This document shows positions 25,611-34,885 of a DNA stretch of 64,000 bases, in pieces. The stretch covers positions 1 through 64,000 of the forward strand of contig JAFTCB010000061.1 of NCBI GenBank assembly GCA_017454905.1, read 5' to 3'. A program made the position numbers and the translations under genes. The notes below the pieces were generated by a model, which was given only the letters and a program-made list of their open reading frames with translations, ran no database searches and was not told where the DNA came from. Each line of letters starts with the position of its first letter. The stretch's first letter is position 1. This DNA comes from Bacteroidales bacterium. GTDB taxonomy: Bacteria > Bacteroidota > Bacteroidia > Bacteroidales > UBA932.

Positions 25611-26408
25611 TCAGTCCTCGTATGGGACTCCGTCCGGCAGGTGGGTGTGGACCACGGCCAGCAGGGCCCCGAGGGATTCGGGACGGTTGGCGGCCACGAC
25701 CAGCGAAGGGCGCGTGAGCGAAGGCGCTCCGCCGTTCCAGCCGGCGATGCACCCGCCCGCCTCGTGCAGGATCAGCATCGCGGCGGCATAATCCCAGGGC
25801 TGCAAGCGCATCTCGAAATACAGCTCGACCACGCCGGAGGCCAGCAGGCAAAGCTCCACGGCCGCAGAGCCCCAGCGACGCAAGTCGTTGCTTTGCATAT
25901 AGATATCATAGATGATATCCGAACAGGTCTTCGCGTATTCCTTGCGGTAGGTGCTCATCGCCGTACAGAACATGCCGTCCGCCAGGGGACGGTCCGAGAC
26001 ATGGACCGGACGGCCGTTGCAGCAGGCCCCCTTGCCCAGTTCCGCCGTGTAGAGTTCACCCCGGCGCGGGCTGTAGACCACGCCCAGCTGAAGCGCCCCC
26101 TTGCGCGCCAGCGCGACGGAGATGCAGCAGTCCGCGGTCCCGCGGGAATAGTTGGCCGTGCCGTCGATCGGGTCGATGATCCAGACGTATTCCTCCTCCA
26201 GGTCCCGGAAGTCCTCCTCTTCGCAGAGGAAACCGCAGCCCGGCAGCAGGGCCGACAGGCGCTCCGTCAGGAAATGCTGCACGGCGAGGTCCGAACTCGT
26301 GACGAGGTTCTCCAGGCCGTCTTTCTGCATGATGGTGAAATGATCGGAGACCATCAGCGCGGAGGCCTCCCGGACGATATCGACAACTTCCTGTAGCATG
26401 GCATTCAT
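25611..26408 (-). CDS. Inositol monophosphatase family protein
   Basis: 265 residues starting MNAMLQEVVDIV at 26408. Metal-binding motifs are clear: LCEEEDF (Glu), WIIDPIDGTANYSRG, and the C-terminal WDYAAAMLILHEAGG. The family hydrolyses inositol 1-phosphate, 3'-phosphoadenosine 5'-phosphate or sugar phosphates with magnesium; the substrate here cannot be told. Divergent from the aminopeptidase gene with 48 bases between them. Confidence 0.92.
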   Translation of the reverse strand: MNAMLQEVVDIVREASALMVSDHFTIMQKDGLENLVTSSDLAVQHFLTERLSALLPGCGFLCEEEDFRDLEEEYVWIIDPIDGTANYSRGTADCCISVALARKGALQLGVVYSPRRGELYTAELGKGACCNGRPVHVSDRPLADGMFCTAMSTYRKEYAKTCSDIIYDIYMQSNDLRRWGSAAVELCLLASGVVELYFEMRLQPWDYAAAMLILHEAGGCIAGWNGGAPSLTRPSLVVAANRPESLGALLAVVHTHLPDGVPYED

Positions 26409-26440
26409 TTTTTCGACCGCGAAGATACACAGAAATTTGC

Positions 26441-26448
26441 TATCTTTG
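26441..26448 (+). promoter_or_regulatory. -7 box for the aminopeptidase P operon
   Basis: TATCTTTG ends 8 bases before the ATG at 26457; the resulting mRNA would have almost no leader. Confidence 0.45.
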
Positions 26449-26456
26449 TCTTTACT

Positions 26457-27872
26457 ATGTTTGAGAAGGAAGTATACATCGCGCGCCGGATGGCGCTGCT
26501 GGAGCGCCTGAAAGGCGAAGAGGGCATTGCCCTGTTCGTCGGCAACGTGGACGCTCCCGCCCAGTACAAGGACAACTGCTACAAATGGCGCCAGGACAGC
26601 AACTGGCTTTACTTCTTCGGCATCGACGAGCCGCGCTTCGCCGCGACCATCGACCTGGAGACCGGAGAGGAGACCCTCTATGCCGACGACTTCGACATCG
26701 ACGACATCATCTGGATGGGGCCGATGCCCACCGTACGCTCGCTTGCGGAGAGCAGCGGCGTCGCGAACACCGCCCCGTATGATGCCATCGGCGCTGCGTT
26801 GAAGGGCCGCAAGGTGCACTTCCTGCCGGCTTCCCGTTATTACAACATGATCAAGATCGCCTCCCTGCTCGGCCTGGATCCGTTCGAGGTCACGAGCGCG
26901 GGCAAAATCGGCTGCGCCAAGGCCTCCGCGCCGCTGGTGCGCGCCGTCATCGCCTTGCGCCTGGTCAAGGAGGAGCGCGAGATCGCCCTGATCGATGCCG
27001 CCTGCGACCTCGGTGTCGCCATGCATACCCGGGCCCGCCGCGGGATCGTTCCCGGCCGCATCGAACAGGATATCGTAGGTGACATGGAGAGTATCGCCCT
27101 TGCCAAGGGCTGGGGCGTGAGTTTCCCGACCATCCTCACCCAGCACGGCGAGATCTTCCACTGCCACAGCCACGAAATGGCCGTCGAGCCGGGCCGGCTG
27201 ATGGTGATCGACGCCGGTGTGGAGAGCAACGAGCACTATGCTTCCGACTTCACCCGCACCTATCCGACCTCCGGCCGCTTCACGCAGATGCAGCGGGATA
27301 TCTACCAGACGGTCTATGAGTGCAACGAACTCGCATTCAGCATGATCCGCCCGGGCGTCGCCTACCGCGACGTGCATCTGGCCACGGTGGCCCATATGCT
27401 GGACAACCTGCAGCAGCTGGGTCTTGTGAAGGGCAGCGTGGACGCCATGGTCGCGGACGGCATCGGCGGACTCTTCATGCCCCATGGCCTCGGCCACAAT
27501 ATGGGAATGGACGTGCACGACATGGAGGATCTGGGAGAGAACCTGGTCGGCTACGACGCGGACCAGATCCGCTCGCCGCAACTCGGCTTGGGCAGCCTGC
27601 GGATGGCCCGCAGACTCGTCCCCGGCAACGTGATCACCGACGAGCCGGGCATCTACTTCATCCCCGACCTGATCAGCCAGTGGAAACGAGAAGGCACGGA
27701 CATGGGCTGCGTCAACTACACCAAACTGGAAAGCTACTTCGACTTCGGCGGCATCCGGCTCGAGGACGACGTCCTCGTGACGGCGGACGGCGCACGCCGG
27801 CTGGGCGCGCAGCGCCTGCCGATCGCTCCCGACGACGTGGAAGCGGCCATGAAACAAGACAGAAAACTTTAA
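26457..27872 (+). CDS. pepP: Xaa-Pro aminopeptidase (aminopeptidase P, M24B)
   Basis: 471 residues. An N-terminal AMP_N domain (about 1-150, with QDSNWLYFFGIDEP) precedes the pita-bread catalytic domain. All five metal ligands are visible: Asp in VIDAGVE, Asp in SDFTRTYP, His in PHGLGHNMGMDVHD, Glu in ITDEPGIYF and Glu in GIRLEDD. It removes N-terminal residues preceding proline. First gene of a run pepP-fabG-comF. Confidence 0.95.
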   Translation: MFEKEVYIARRMALLERLKGEEGIALFVGNVDAPAQYKDNCYKWRQDSNWLYFFGIDEPRFAATIDLETGEETLYADDFDIDDIIWMGPMPTVRSLAESSGVANTAPYDAIGAALKGRKVHFLPASRYYNMIKIASLLGLDPFEVTSAGKIGCAKASAPLVRAVIALRLVKEEREIALIDAACDLGVAMHTRARRGIVPGRIEQDIVGDMESIALAKGWGVSFPTILTQHGEIFHCHSHEMAVEPGRLMVIDAGVESNEHYASDFTRTYPTSGRFTQMQRDIYQTVYECNELAFSMIRPGVAYRDVHLATVAHMLDNLQQLGLVKGSVDAMVADGIGGLFMPHGLGHNMGMDVHDMEDLGENLVGYDADQIRSPQLGLGSLRMARRLVPGNVITDEPGIYFIPDLISQWKREGTDMGCVNYTKLESYFDFGGIRLEDDVLVTADGARRLGAQRLPIAPDDVEAAMKQDRKL

Positions 27873-27880
27873 AGAAAGAT

Positions 27881-28618
27881 ATGGGATTACTGGAAGGAAA
27901 AGTCGCCCTCATCACGGGCGCATCCCGGGGCATCGGCAAGGCCATTGCCCTCAAGTTCGCCTCGGAAGGAGCGGACATCGCATTCACTGACATCAAAATC
28001 AACGAAGATACCGTCAAGGAGCTGGAAGCCCTCGGCGTCAAGGTGCGCGCCTATGCGTCCAACGCCGCCGATTTCGCCCAGACCCACGAGACCGTGGAGC
28101 AGGTGCTGGCCGACTTCGGACGCATCGACATCCTGGTCAACAACGCCGGCATCACCCGAGACGGACTGATGCTCCGCATGGACGAAGCCCAGTGGGACGC
28201 CGTCATCAACGTCAACCTCAAATCCGCCTACAACTACATCCACGCCTGCACGCCCATCATGGCGCGCCAGCGCGGGGGCAGCATCATCAACATGTCCTCG
28301 GTCGTGGGCGTGAGCGGCAATGCGGGCCAGTGCAACTATTCCGCCTCCAAGGCGGGCCTGATCGGCCTGGCGAAATCCATCGCCAAGGAGATGGGCCCCC
28401 GCGGCATCCGCGCCAACTGCATCGCTCCGGGATTCATCATCTCCGACATGACGGCCGCCCTGCCGCAGGAGGTGCGCGACGCCTGGGCCAAGCAGATCCC
28501 GCTGCGGCGCGGCGGCACCGTGGACGAGGTGGCCAAGGTGGCCCTCTTCCTCGCCAGCGACCTCTCCTCCTATGTCAGCGGACAGGTCATCCACTGCTGC
28601 GGCGCGATGAACTGCTAG
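27881..28618 (+). CDS. fabG: 3-oxoacyl-[acyl-carrier-protein] reductase
   Basis: 245 residues, SDR family. NADPH motif TGASRGIGKAIA, NNAG, catalytic Ser in NMSSVVG and YSASKAG (YxxxK). It reduces 3-oxoacyl-ACP in fatty acid elongation. Start at 27881, 8 bases after the pepP stop. The C-terminus is slightly unusual, ending VIHCCGAMNC where most members have VDGGMxM; the Cys-rich end may only reflect divergence. Confidence 0.92.
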   Translation: MGLLEGKVALITGASRGIGKAIALKFASEGADIAFTDIKINEDTVKELEALGVKVRAYASNAADFAQTHETVEQVLADFGRIDILVNNAGITRDGLMLRMDEAQWDAVINVNLKSAYNYIHACTPIMARQRGGSIINMSSVVGVSGNAGQCNYSASKAGLIGLAKSIAKEMGPRGIRANCIAPGFIISDMTAALPQEVRDAWAKQIPLRRGGTVDEVAKVALFLASDLSSYVSGQVIHCCGAMNC

Positions 28619-29365
28619 ATGGACACCCGACTGACCCGGCTTGACTTGAAAAACTTCCTCCCGGCGGTGCTGGACCTGGTCCTGCCGAGAGTGTGCGTGG
28701 TATGCGGCCGGCCGCTCCTCCCGCAGGAAGAGCACCTCTGCCTGGAATGCCTTTCCGACCTTCCGGAGACCCGTTATGCCACCCTCGGCCACAATCCGAT
28801 GGCCGACCGTTTCAATGCCAAGATCCGGGTCGATGAATATGAGCCGTACGCGTATGCTGCGGCTCTTTATCATTACCGGGCGGATGCCGGCTACAAGAAG
28901 ATCTCGCAGGCGCTCAAATACCACCGGGACTTCGGGACGGGCCGCTGGGCCGCCCGCCGGCTGGGCGCCCGGCTGGCCGCTTCGCCGCTCTTCGCCGACG
29001 TGGACCTGGTGGTCCCGGTCCCCCTGCACTGGACGCGCCGGCGCGCACGCGGCTACAACCAGGCGGCCGTCATCGCCCGCGAAGTAGCGGAGGCGCTGGA
29101 AGCCCGTTTCTCCGCCCACCTGCTCCGCCGCAACCGCCGGACCCGCAGCCAGACGCGTCTGAGCGGCGGAGACAAGGACCGCAACGTGTCTGGCGCCTTC
29201 TCTATGCGGAAAGCGGCCGGGAACCCGGCCGCCGGACATATCCTGCTGATTGATGATGTTTTCACGACAGGCGCTACCCTGGCGGCCTGTCACCGCGCAC
29301 TCCGGACGGCCTACGGGCCACAGGTGCGCATCTCCGTAGCCACGCTCGGTGTCGTCGGAGAATGA
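28619..29365 (+). CDS. comF: ComF family phosphoribosyltransferase-like protein
   Basis: 248 residues. An N-terminal zinc-binding cysteine set (CVVCGRPLLPQEEHLCLEC) and a C-terminal PRTase domain with VPVPLHWTRRRARGYNQ and the PRPP loop LLIDDVFTTGATL. In naturally competent bacteria ComF is involved in DNA uptake; in Bacteroidota its role is uncertain. It starts on the base after the fabG stop and ends one base before the convergent NlpC/P60 gene. Confidence 0.9.
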   Translation: MDTRLTRLDLKNFLPAVLDLVLPRVCVVCGRPLLPQEEHLCLECLSDLPETRYATLGHNPMADRFNAKIRVDEYEPYAYAAALYHYRADAGYKKISQALKYHRDFGTGRWAARRLGARLAASPLFADVDLVVPVPLHWTRRRARGYNQAAVIAREVAEALEARFSAHLLRRNRRTRSQTRLSGGDKDRNVSGAFSMRKAAGNPAAGHILLIDDVFTTGATLAACHRALRTAYGPQVRISVATLGVVGE

Positions 29366-29366
29366 G

Positions 29367-30248
29367 CTACTGCACCCGGAGCCGGTCGCCGAGCCGGATC
29401 ACGGAGCGCTTGTTCAGGCCGTTCATCTCCAGGAGCGTCTCCACGGAAATGCCGAACTTGCGGGCGATTTTCTGGAGGGTGTCCCCGGACTTGACCGTAT
29501 AGAACTCCGCCGTCGTAGCCTCGTCGGCCCGCCAGGTGGCGTCCGCATTCAGGATGAAATCCTTGTCACCCGGCGGCGCGACATATTCCCCGTTCTCCCC
29601 GATCATCGCCCAGCTTCCGTCCGCGAAGAGGACCAGATGCCGCTCCTGGATCGCGTTCAGCACCGAATCCCGGGCCGCCGGACTCCGCCCGGCAAACAGT
29701 TCCTGCAGGTTGAACAGGCCCTTGCGCTCCCGCTCTTCCGGCGGGAAATCCGGCAGGATGCGCCGCACGCCAATGAAGCGCTGCGCGTAGTACGGCTCAT
29801 CGATGTGGGAGATGGTCACGCCGGAATTGGGACAGTGGATGAAGGTGAAACTCTTGCCCAGGCTGTCCGCGGCGATGAAGATGCCGACATGGCCGGGGGT
29901 CTTCTTGTTGGTGCGGCCGCCGAAGATGACCAGATCCCCTTTCTGCAGTTTGTCATAGCCGCCTTTGATTTCGCGGCCGTCGTGGGCCTGGTCCGCCGAC
30001 GAACGGGACAGGTGATAGCCTGCCACCTTGTTGTAGACATAACAGGTAAAGCCCGTGCAGTCGAAACTCTGGGGGCCGTTGCCACCCCACAGATAGGGCT
30101 TGCCCAGATGCCGGCCGGCCTCCTTGATGATGGCGTCGGCGACCTTCCGCGGGTTCTCTTTCGCAGCATCCTGCTCCTGCGCTCCCGCAGTCAAAGCGGC
30201 AGAACCCAGCAGACAGGCGGCAAAAAGGAATCGGATCAGTTTGACCAT
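29367..30248 (-). CDS. Secreted NlpC/P60 endopeptidase with C-terminal LysM
   Basis: 293 residues: signal peptide (to about residue 23), an NlpC/P60 domain (about 33-170) with catalytic Cys64 (FDCTGFTCYV), His120 (PGHVGIF) and His138, then a C-terminal LysM domain (about 249-293, YTVKSGDTLQKIARKFGIS). It probably cleaves peptide stems of peptidoglycan, using LysM to bind glycan. It follows cutC by 3 bases. Confidence 0.92.
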   Translation of the reverse strand: MVKLIRFLFAACLLGSAALTAGAQEQDAAKENPRKVADAIIKEAGRHLGKPYLWGGNGPQSFDCTGFTCYVYNKVAGYHLSRSSADQAHDGREIKGGYDKLQKGDLVIFGGRTNKKTPGHVGIFIAADSLGKSFTFIHCPNSGVTISHIDEPYYAQRFIGVRRILPDFPPEERERKGLFNLQELFAGRSPAARDSVLNAIQERHLVLFADGSWAMIGENGEYVAPPGDKDFILNADATWRADEATTAEFYTVKSGDTLQKIARKFGISVETLLEMNGLNKRSVIRLGDRLRVQ

Positions 30249-30251
30249 ATC

Positions 30252-30887
30252 TCAAATCCAGTTTTCAGATACACAAGAACTGTGGAACTCCGGTGCGCCG
30301 GAGTCCCGCGCAATGGCGGCGATGTTGCCCGGGCGGACGCCGCAGCCCGCCATCACGACGATGCGTCCGGCGGCGCGGCGGACCAGCTCGCCGATCAGCG
30401 CCCGGCCGGCATACGCATCCTGCGCATGGCCGGAGGTGAGCAGGCGGTCGCAGCCCAGGGCGATGACCTCCTCCAGGGCCGCCAGCGGATCCGCCGTCTC
30501 GTCGAAGGCGCGGTGGAAGGTCACGGACAAGGGGTGGCCGTCTTTCGCGGCAGCGACCAGGCGGCGCATGACGGGCAGGTCGACGGCGCCCTCCGGAGTC
30601 AGCGCCCCGATCACCACGCCGGCGGCTCCCAGTTCGCGGCAGCGCCGGATATCCTCCAGCATCTGCCCCGTCTCCGCTTCGTCAAAGACGAAATCCCCGC
30701 CCCGCGGGCGGACCAGCACATGCACCGGCAGACGCGTCGCGGCCAGCACTTCGCGCAGCAACGCCCCGGAAGGCGTCACCCCGCCCACTTCGAGCCGTTC
30801 GCACAACTCGATGCGGCGCGCACCCGTCCGCTCCGCGGCGAGCACGGCTTCCAGGGAAGTACAGCACGCTTCGCGGAAATACATCAT
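30252..30887 (-). CDS. cutC: CutC family protein, short
   Basis: 211 residues with a TIM-barrel CutC fold: REACCTSLEAVLAAERTGARR, RIELCERLEVGGVTPS, LVRPRGGDFVF, VTFHRAFDE and LTSGHAQDA are family blocks. Linked historically to copper homeostasis, though the biochemical activity is unproven. The start at 30887 overlaps the upstream stop (ATGA); an alternative is 30893. It ends soon after EFHSS and so lacks about 30-40 residues normally present at the C-terminus. Confidence 0.88.
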   Translation of the reverse strand: MMYFREACCTSLEAVLAAERTGARRIELCERLEVGGVTPSGALLREVLAATRLPVHVLVRPRGGDFVFDEAETGQMLEDIRRCRELGAAGVVIGALTPEGAVDLPVMRRLVAAAKDGHPLSVTFHRAFDETADPLAALEEVIALGCDRLLTSGHAQDAYAGRALIGELVRRAAGRIVVMAGCGVRPGNIAAIARDSGAPEFHSSCVSENWI

Positions 30888-33187
30888 CGGCATTGGGGTA
30901 TGACGCGGCGGAGGTCCGCCGCAAGGGAAGTATTGTAGCCTTTGGACAGATAGACGATGCGCCCGAAACTGTCGCACATCGCAATCAGCGGCAGCGCTTC
31001 GCCGGGGCCGGCGAGCATCGCCCGGATGCGCCCGTCCGGATCGGAGCCGCAGATGGCCTGCTCCAGGCCGGCAGGACGTGCCGGACCGAGCAGGACGACC
31101 GGGCGGCCCCAGGCATTGAGGTCCGCGGCGGCCGCCGTCATTTCACGCACAGCGTGGGAAGTCGGCTCGTCCTTGTCGCCCAGGACGGCCAGCAGGAAAT
31201 ACCCGCGCCCGGTGGCGCTGAGCAGGCTCTGGGGCTGCTGCGTCTGCTCCTTCAGGAAGAGCGCTTCGGGGTCCATCGTGCCGATCACCGCCAGTTTCGC
31301 GGCATCCTGGCGGAGCACCAGCGGCACCTCCTGCGTCCGCTCCGCCGCGACGGGGAAGAACTCCAGGTGCACCAGCACGCTGCCGTCCGCCATCCGGTTG
31401 CCGGAGGTCAGCAGGTAGTAGCCCTCATCCAGGGTATAGCGGTCCCGCGCGGGGCCGTTCTCTTCGTATTCCATCAGGCGGGTGCGCTCCGGCTCCAGCC
31501 GCGAGAGGGTATAATGCCGGTAGTACTCCGGGACGCGGACCGGGCCGCCGGGAGCATACTGCAGCCGGACCGTCCCCTGCGGGGCCACCCGTTCGGCCGC
31601 CTGCGTGCCGAAGTCCACATCCACCCAGGTTTCGTCCAGCAGGTACTGCGTCTTGCCGGTCACCTCGTCCAGCCGCGCCGGGAAACCGAACGCCCGGCAC
31701 AGCGCCACGAAGAAGATGTCGCGTCCGAGCGGATCCGCCTTGCGGGCCCGCCAGACGGCAATGGGGGAGGTGCGGAGCTGCTGGGGATTGCGTCCCCCGA
31801 CAACGGTGATGCTGTCCCGCACCCATCGCACGACGGCATCGGCACCGCCCAGGCGCGCCCCGAGGCCGGAAGCGATCACCTCGCCCCGGAAGGGCCGCAG
31901 ATGCTCCAGTTCCACCCGCGGCGAGACCACCCAGCGGTCATCGGAGCCGGTATCATGCTCCACCACGTCGTCCAGCACATCCCGGGTCACATCGCCCCGG
32001 TCCTTCTCCGTCAGCAGGGCGAGCAGGGCCCGTCCGGCGAAATAATGGTCCTCCAGGAAGGCGTCCACATCGGGATTGCCGTGGGAATGCGCGGCCCGGA
32101 TGGCGTCCTCTTCCGCCAGACGGCGGTCATTGGCGGCCGTCTGCTCCGGTGTCGCCCCGGCCGGAATCGGATTTTCCGCCGGCGGTACGATCTCCAGGTC
32201 CGCCTGGAACCGATCGCCGAGGCGGTGGTCCAGCGAGACGGTGACGGATTCGCCGGAGGCTTTCGCGAAACCGAAACGGTCACCCTTCCGCGCCCAGACG
32301 AGCAGGTCGCCCAGGCCCGTGTCCAGCGCGGCCCGGCCGTCCGCCCCGGTCTCATAGGACGCTACCGGGTAGAATTCGGCATAGTTGTAGATATGGAAGG
32401 AAACCGTGGCGCCTTCGGCGGGCTGCCCGTCTTCCAGCACCGTCACGATATTACGCCGGGCCGGGACATAACCGCGGATGACATTGATCTCCGTGTAGCA
32501 GGGCGTCCGCAGGATGACATCCTCGTCCCCCTGGTAGTCCCCGTAGACCTTGGTATGCAGCAGCATGGCGCGCGACACCGGGCCGTTGAACCAGGCATTG
32601 TCCAGGGTCGCCGCCGGTTCGCAGGCACCCATGAAATGCCACTTCCCGTCCACCCAGACTTCCACCCATGCGTGGTTGTCGTCGGTATGGGCCCAGCGGG
32701 GCGTATAGACCTGGCGGGCCGGAATCCCGGCGGCGCGCAGGGCCGCGACGGCCAGCACGGACTCCTCGCCGCAGCGTCCCACCCCCCGGCGGACCGTCGC
32801 CATCGGTGCGCTCGTCCGCCCGTCCGAGGGCTGGTAGGTCGCCTGCTCGTGGCACCAGTGGTTGATCTCCAGCGCCGCTTCCGCGAGGCTCATCCCGCGG
32901 ACACGCCGGCACAGGGTGTCGGCATAGGCCGTCCGGAAATCATCCAGCGTCTCATTGTTGACCCGCAGGGGCAGCACGAAATGCCGGAACTCCCGCTCGG
33001 GGATGTCCCAGTGCATCCGGCGCCGGACTTCCAGCGTCTTGGCCACGTTCGCCTCCCAGTAACTGCGGGGGTATTGAAGGCTGTCCGGCAGGGGCATCGC
33101 CTCGTACAGCCAGTCCACATATTCCGACTTGCGGGTGCCGCACGCACAGACCAGCAGCACCATCAGCAGCAAAGCTGTCTTTTTCAT
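30884..33187 (-). CDS. Lipoprotein with transglutaminase-like domain
   Basis: 767 residues with a lipobox (LLVCAC, Cys about 16). A transglutaminase-like core holds a Cys-His-Asp triad: Cys139 (GVGRCGEESV), His172 (DDNHAWVEVWVD) and Asp180. A beta-sandwich region follows (about 260-340), and the last 120 residues look thioredoxin-like (GYFLLAVLGDKDEPTSHAV onward) without a CxxC. The enzyme could cleave or cross-link peptides or deglycosylate at the cell surface; the substrate is unknown. Start at MKKTALL rather than the longer frame because it gives the lipoprotein signal. It overlaps cutC by 4 bases. Confidence 0.83.
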   Translation of the reverse strand: MKKTALLLMVLLVCACGTRKSEYVDWLYEAMPLPDSLQYPRSYWEANVAKTLEVRRRMHWDIPEREFRHFVLPLRVNNETLDDFRTAYADTLCRRVRGMSLAEAALEINHWCHEQATYQPSDGRTSAPMATVRRGVGRCGEESVLAVAALRAAGIPARQVYTPRWAHTDDNHAWVEVWVDGKWHFMGACEPAATLDNAWFNGPVSRAMLLHTKVYGDYQGDEDVILRTPCYTEINVIRGYVPARRNIVTVLEDGQPAEGATVSFHIYNYAEFYPVASYETGADGRAALDTGLGDLLVWARKGDRFGFAKASGESVTVSLDHRLGDRFQADLEIVPPAENPIPAGATPEQTAANDRRLAEEDAIRAAHSHGNPDVDAFLEDHYFAGRALLALLTEKDRGDVTRDVLDDVVEHDTGSDDRWVVSPRVELEHLRPFRGEVIASGLGARLGGADAVVRWVRDSITVVGGRNPQQLRTSPIAVWRARKADPLGRDIFFVALCRAFGFPARLDEVTGKTQYLLDETWVDVDFGTQAAERVAPQGTVRLQYAPGGPVRVPEYYRHYTLSRLEPERTRLMEYEENGPARDRYTLDEGYYLLTSGNRMADGSVLVHLEFFPVAAERTQEVPLVLRQDAAKLAVIGTMDPEALFLKEQTQQPQSLLSATGRGYFLLAVLGDKDEPTSHAVREMTAAAADLNAWGRPVVLLGPARPAGLEQAICGSDPDGRIRAMLAGPGEALPLIAMCDSFGRIVYLSKGYNTSLAADLRRVIPQCR

Positions 33188-33222
33188 ACTGCTAATATAG
33201 CAAAAATTCCCCCGGAAAGCAT

Positions 33223-33230
33223 TAAATTTG
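33223..33230 (+). promoter_or_regulatory. -7 box for the GH43 gene
   Basis: TAAATTTG, 22 bases before the ATG at 33253. No clear -33 element was found. Confidence 0.4.
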
Positions 33231-33252
33231 TCCGTACACAAACCCTCCCGAC

Positions 33253-34878
33253 ATGAAACTACCTGTCCGCCTGGCAGCCTCCGCGGCCGCCCTCTTCCTG
33301 ACCGGAGCCCTCGCCGGTGCCGCCAATCCCTACCTCCCCCTCTGGGAGTACATCCCCGACGGAGAGCCCTACATTTTCGAAGACCCGGACAACCCCGGAC
33401 AGTACCGCATCTATATCTACGGTTCGCACGATATCGAGATCACGGCCTACTGCGGACGCAACCAGGTGGTCTGGTCTGCGCCGGTGGACGATCCGGGCCG
33501 GTGGCGCTATGACGGGATCATCTTCGAGTCCAAGTTCGACGCCATCGGCCGCCCGCTGAACGCCGACGGCCTGGGAGACATCCTCTATGCTCCCGACGTC
33601 ACGGAAAAAGTCGGCCCCGACGGCAAGAAGACCTACTACCTCTATCCCAACAACCAGGCCCGCGGGCGCAACGGGATGATTGCCCGTTCGGACCGGCCGG
33701 ACGGCCCGTTCCGGGTCTGCAACTGGGATCCCAAGGATCCGACACGCACTGACGGGCCGCTGGGCTTCGATCCCGCCGTGTTCATCGATGATGACGGGCG
33801 CGTCTACGGCTACTGGGGCTTCCAGCAGTCCTTCGGCGCGGAACTGGACCCGGAGACCATGTGTACGGTGAAGAAAGGCACCCAGGTCGTCACGGACATG
33901 GTTTCCAGCTGCAAGCAGGACGGCGTGTTCCGCTTCTTTGAGGCGTCCTCGATTCGCAAGGTAGGCGACAAATACATCTTCGTGTACAGCCGCGTGACCG
34001 CCGAAGGCGAATTCGGCCTGCCGGCCGCCAACGGCAACCTGGCCTGGGCCTGGAGCAACGCCCCGCTCGGCCCCTGGAACTACGGCGGCACCCTCATCGA
34101 CGTGCGCGCCCGGGACCAGGACGATGCCGGCAATACCATCTGCACGGCAGCGCCGGGCGGCAACACCCACGGCGGACTCTGCCGGATCGGCGACCAGTGG
34201 TATGTCTTCTACCACCGCCAGACCGGCCTGGGCGGCTTCGACCGCCAGGCGATGGTCTCCCCCGTCACGCTGACGGTCACCGAAGGCCCGGACGGCAAGG
34301 TGGAGATCTCAGAAGCGGAATACACCTCCGAAGGATTCGAAATCACGGGCCTCAACCCGCGGGAGCGGCATTCCGCCGGCATCGCCTGCTGGTTCACGGG
34401 ACCCCGGCCCGCCGAGAAAGACCGCCTCGGCAACAAGTACTCCGGCTCCTACATCCAGCCGTACCGCCCGGCCTGGGACGGTGTCACCGATCCCTATGAC
34501 CTGAGCATCAACCACAACCCCGTGGTCAACAACACCGCGGGCTCGGTCGTCGGATACAAGTACTTCAACTTCAACCTGCTGCGCCCCGAACTGGCAAAAA
34601 CCCTGCGCCCGCGCCTGACAGCGAGGAAACTGCTCGTCCGACTGATCCCGCAGGGCGTCAGGGGCCGCATCGTGATCATGGCAGACCACCCCTACCACGG
34701 CACACGGCTCGGCGTGATCCGCCTCAACGGCCGGGAACCGCAGGAGATTGTGGAGAAATGCGCCCGCGTGCCCAAAGTCTGCAAAATGTGGGGCAAGCAC
34801 GCGCTCTACTTCGTCTTCGAGTCGAAAACGCAGGACCAGTCGCTCTGCGAACTGGAAGACTTCGTCTTCGTGCGGTAA
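33253..34878 (+). CDS. Secreted glycoside hydrolase family 43 protein
   Basis: 541 residues with a signal peptide (to about residue 25). The five-bladed beta-propeller is indicated by repeated motifs such as EDPDNPGQYRIYIYGSHD, LYAPDVTEK, DPAVFIDDDGRVYGYWG (Asp) and FFEASSIRKVGDKYIFVYS (catalytic Glu). The C-terminal 200 residues may be a beta-sandwich carbohydrate-binding domain. GH43 enzymes release arabinose or xylose from plant polysaccharides. Convergent with the GH29 gene, suggesting a small glycan-degrading pair without SusC/D. Confidence 0.88.
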   Translation: MKLPVRLAASAAALFLTGALAGAANPYLPLWEYIPDGEPYIFEDPDNPGQYRIYIYGSHDIEITAYCGRNQVVWSAPVDDPGRWRYDGIIFESKFDAIGRPLNADGLGDILYAPDVTEKVGPDGKKTYYLYPNNQARGRNGMIARSDRPDGPFRVCNWDPKDPTRTDGPLGFDPAVFIDDDGRVYGYWGFQQSFGAELDPETMCTVKKGTQVVTDMVSSCKQDGVFRFFEASSIRKVGDKYIFVYSRVTAEGEFGLPAANGNLAWAWSNAPLGPWNYGGTLIDVRARDQDDAGNTICTAAPGGNTHGGLCRIGDQWYVFYHRQTGLGGFDRQAMVSPVTLTVTEGPDGKVEISEAEYTSEGFEITGLNPRERHSAGIACWFTGPRPAEKDRLGNKYSGSYIQPYRPAWDGVTDPYDLSINHNPVVNNTAGSVVGYKYFNFNLLRPELAKTLRPRLTARKLLVRLIPQGVRGRIVIMADHPYHGTRLGVIRLNGREPQEIVEKCARVPKVCKMWGKHALYFVFESKTQDQSLCELEDFVFVR

Positions 34879-34885
34879 GCGGCTG

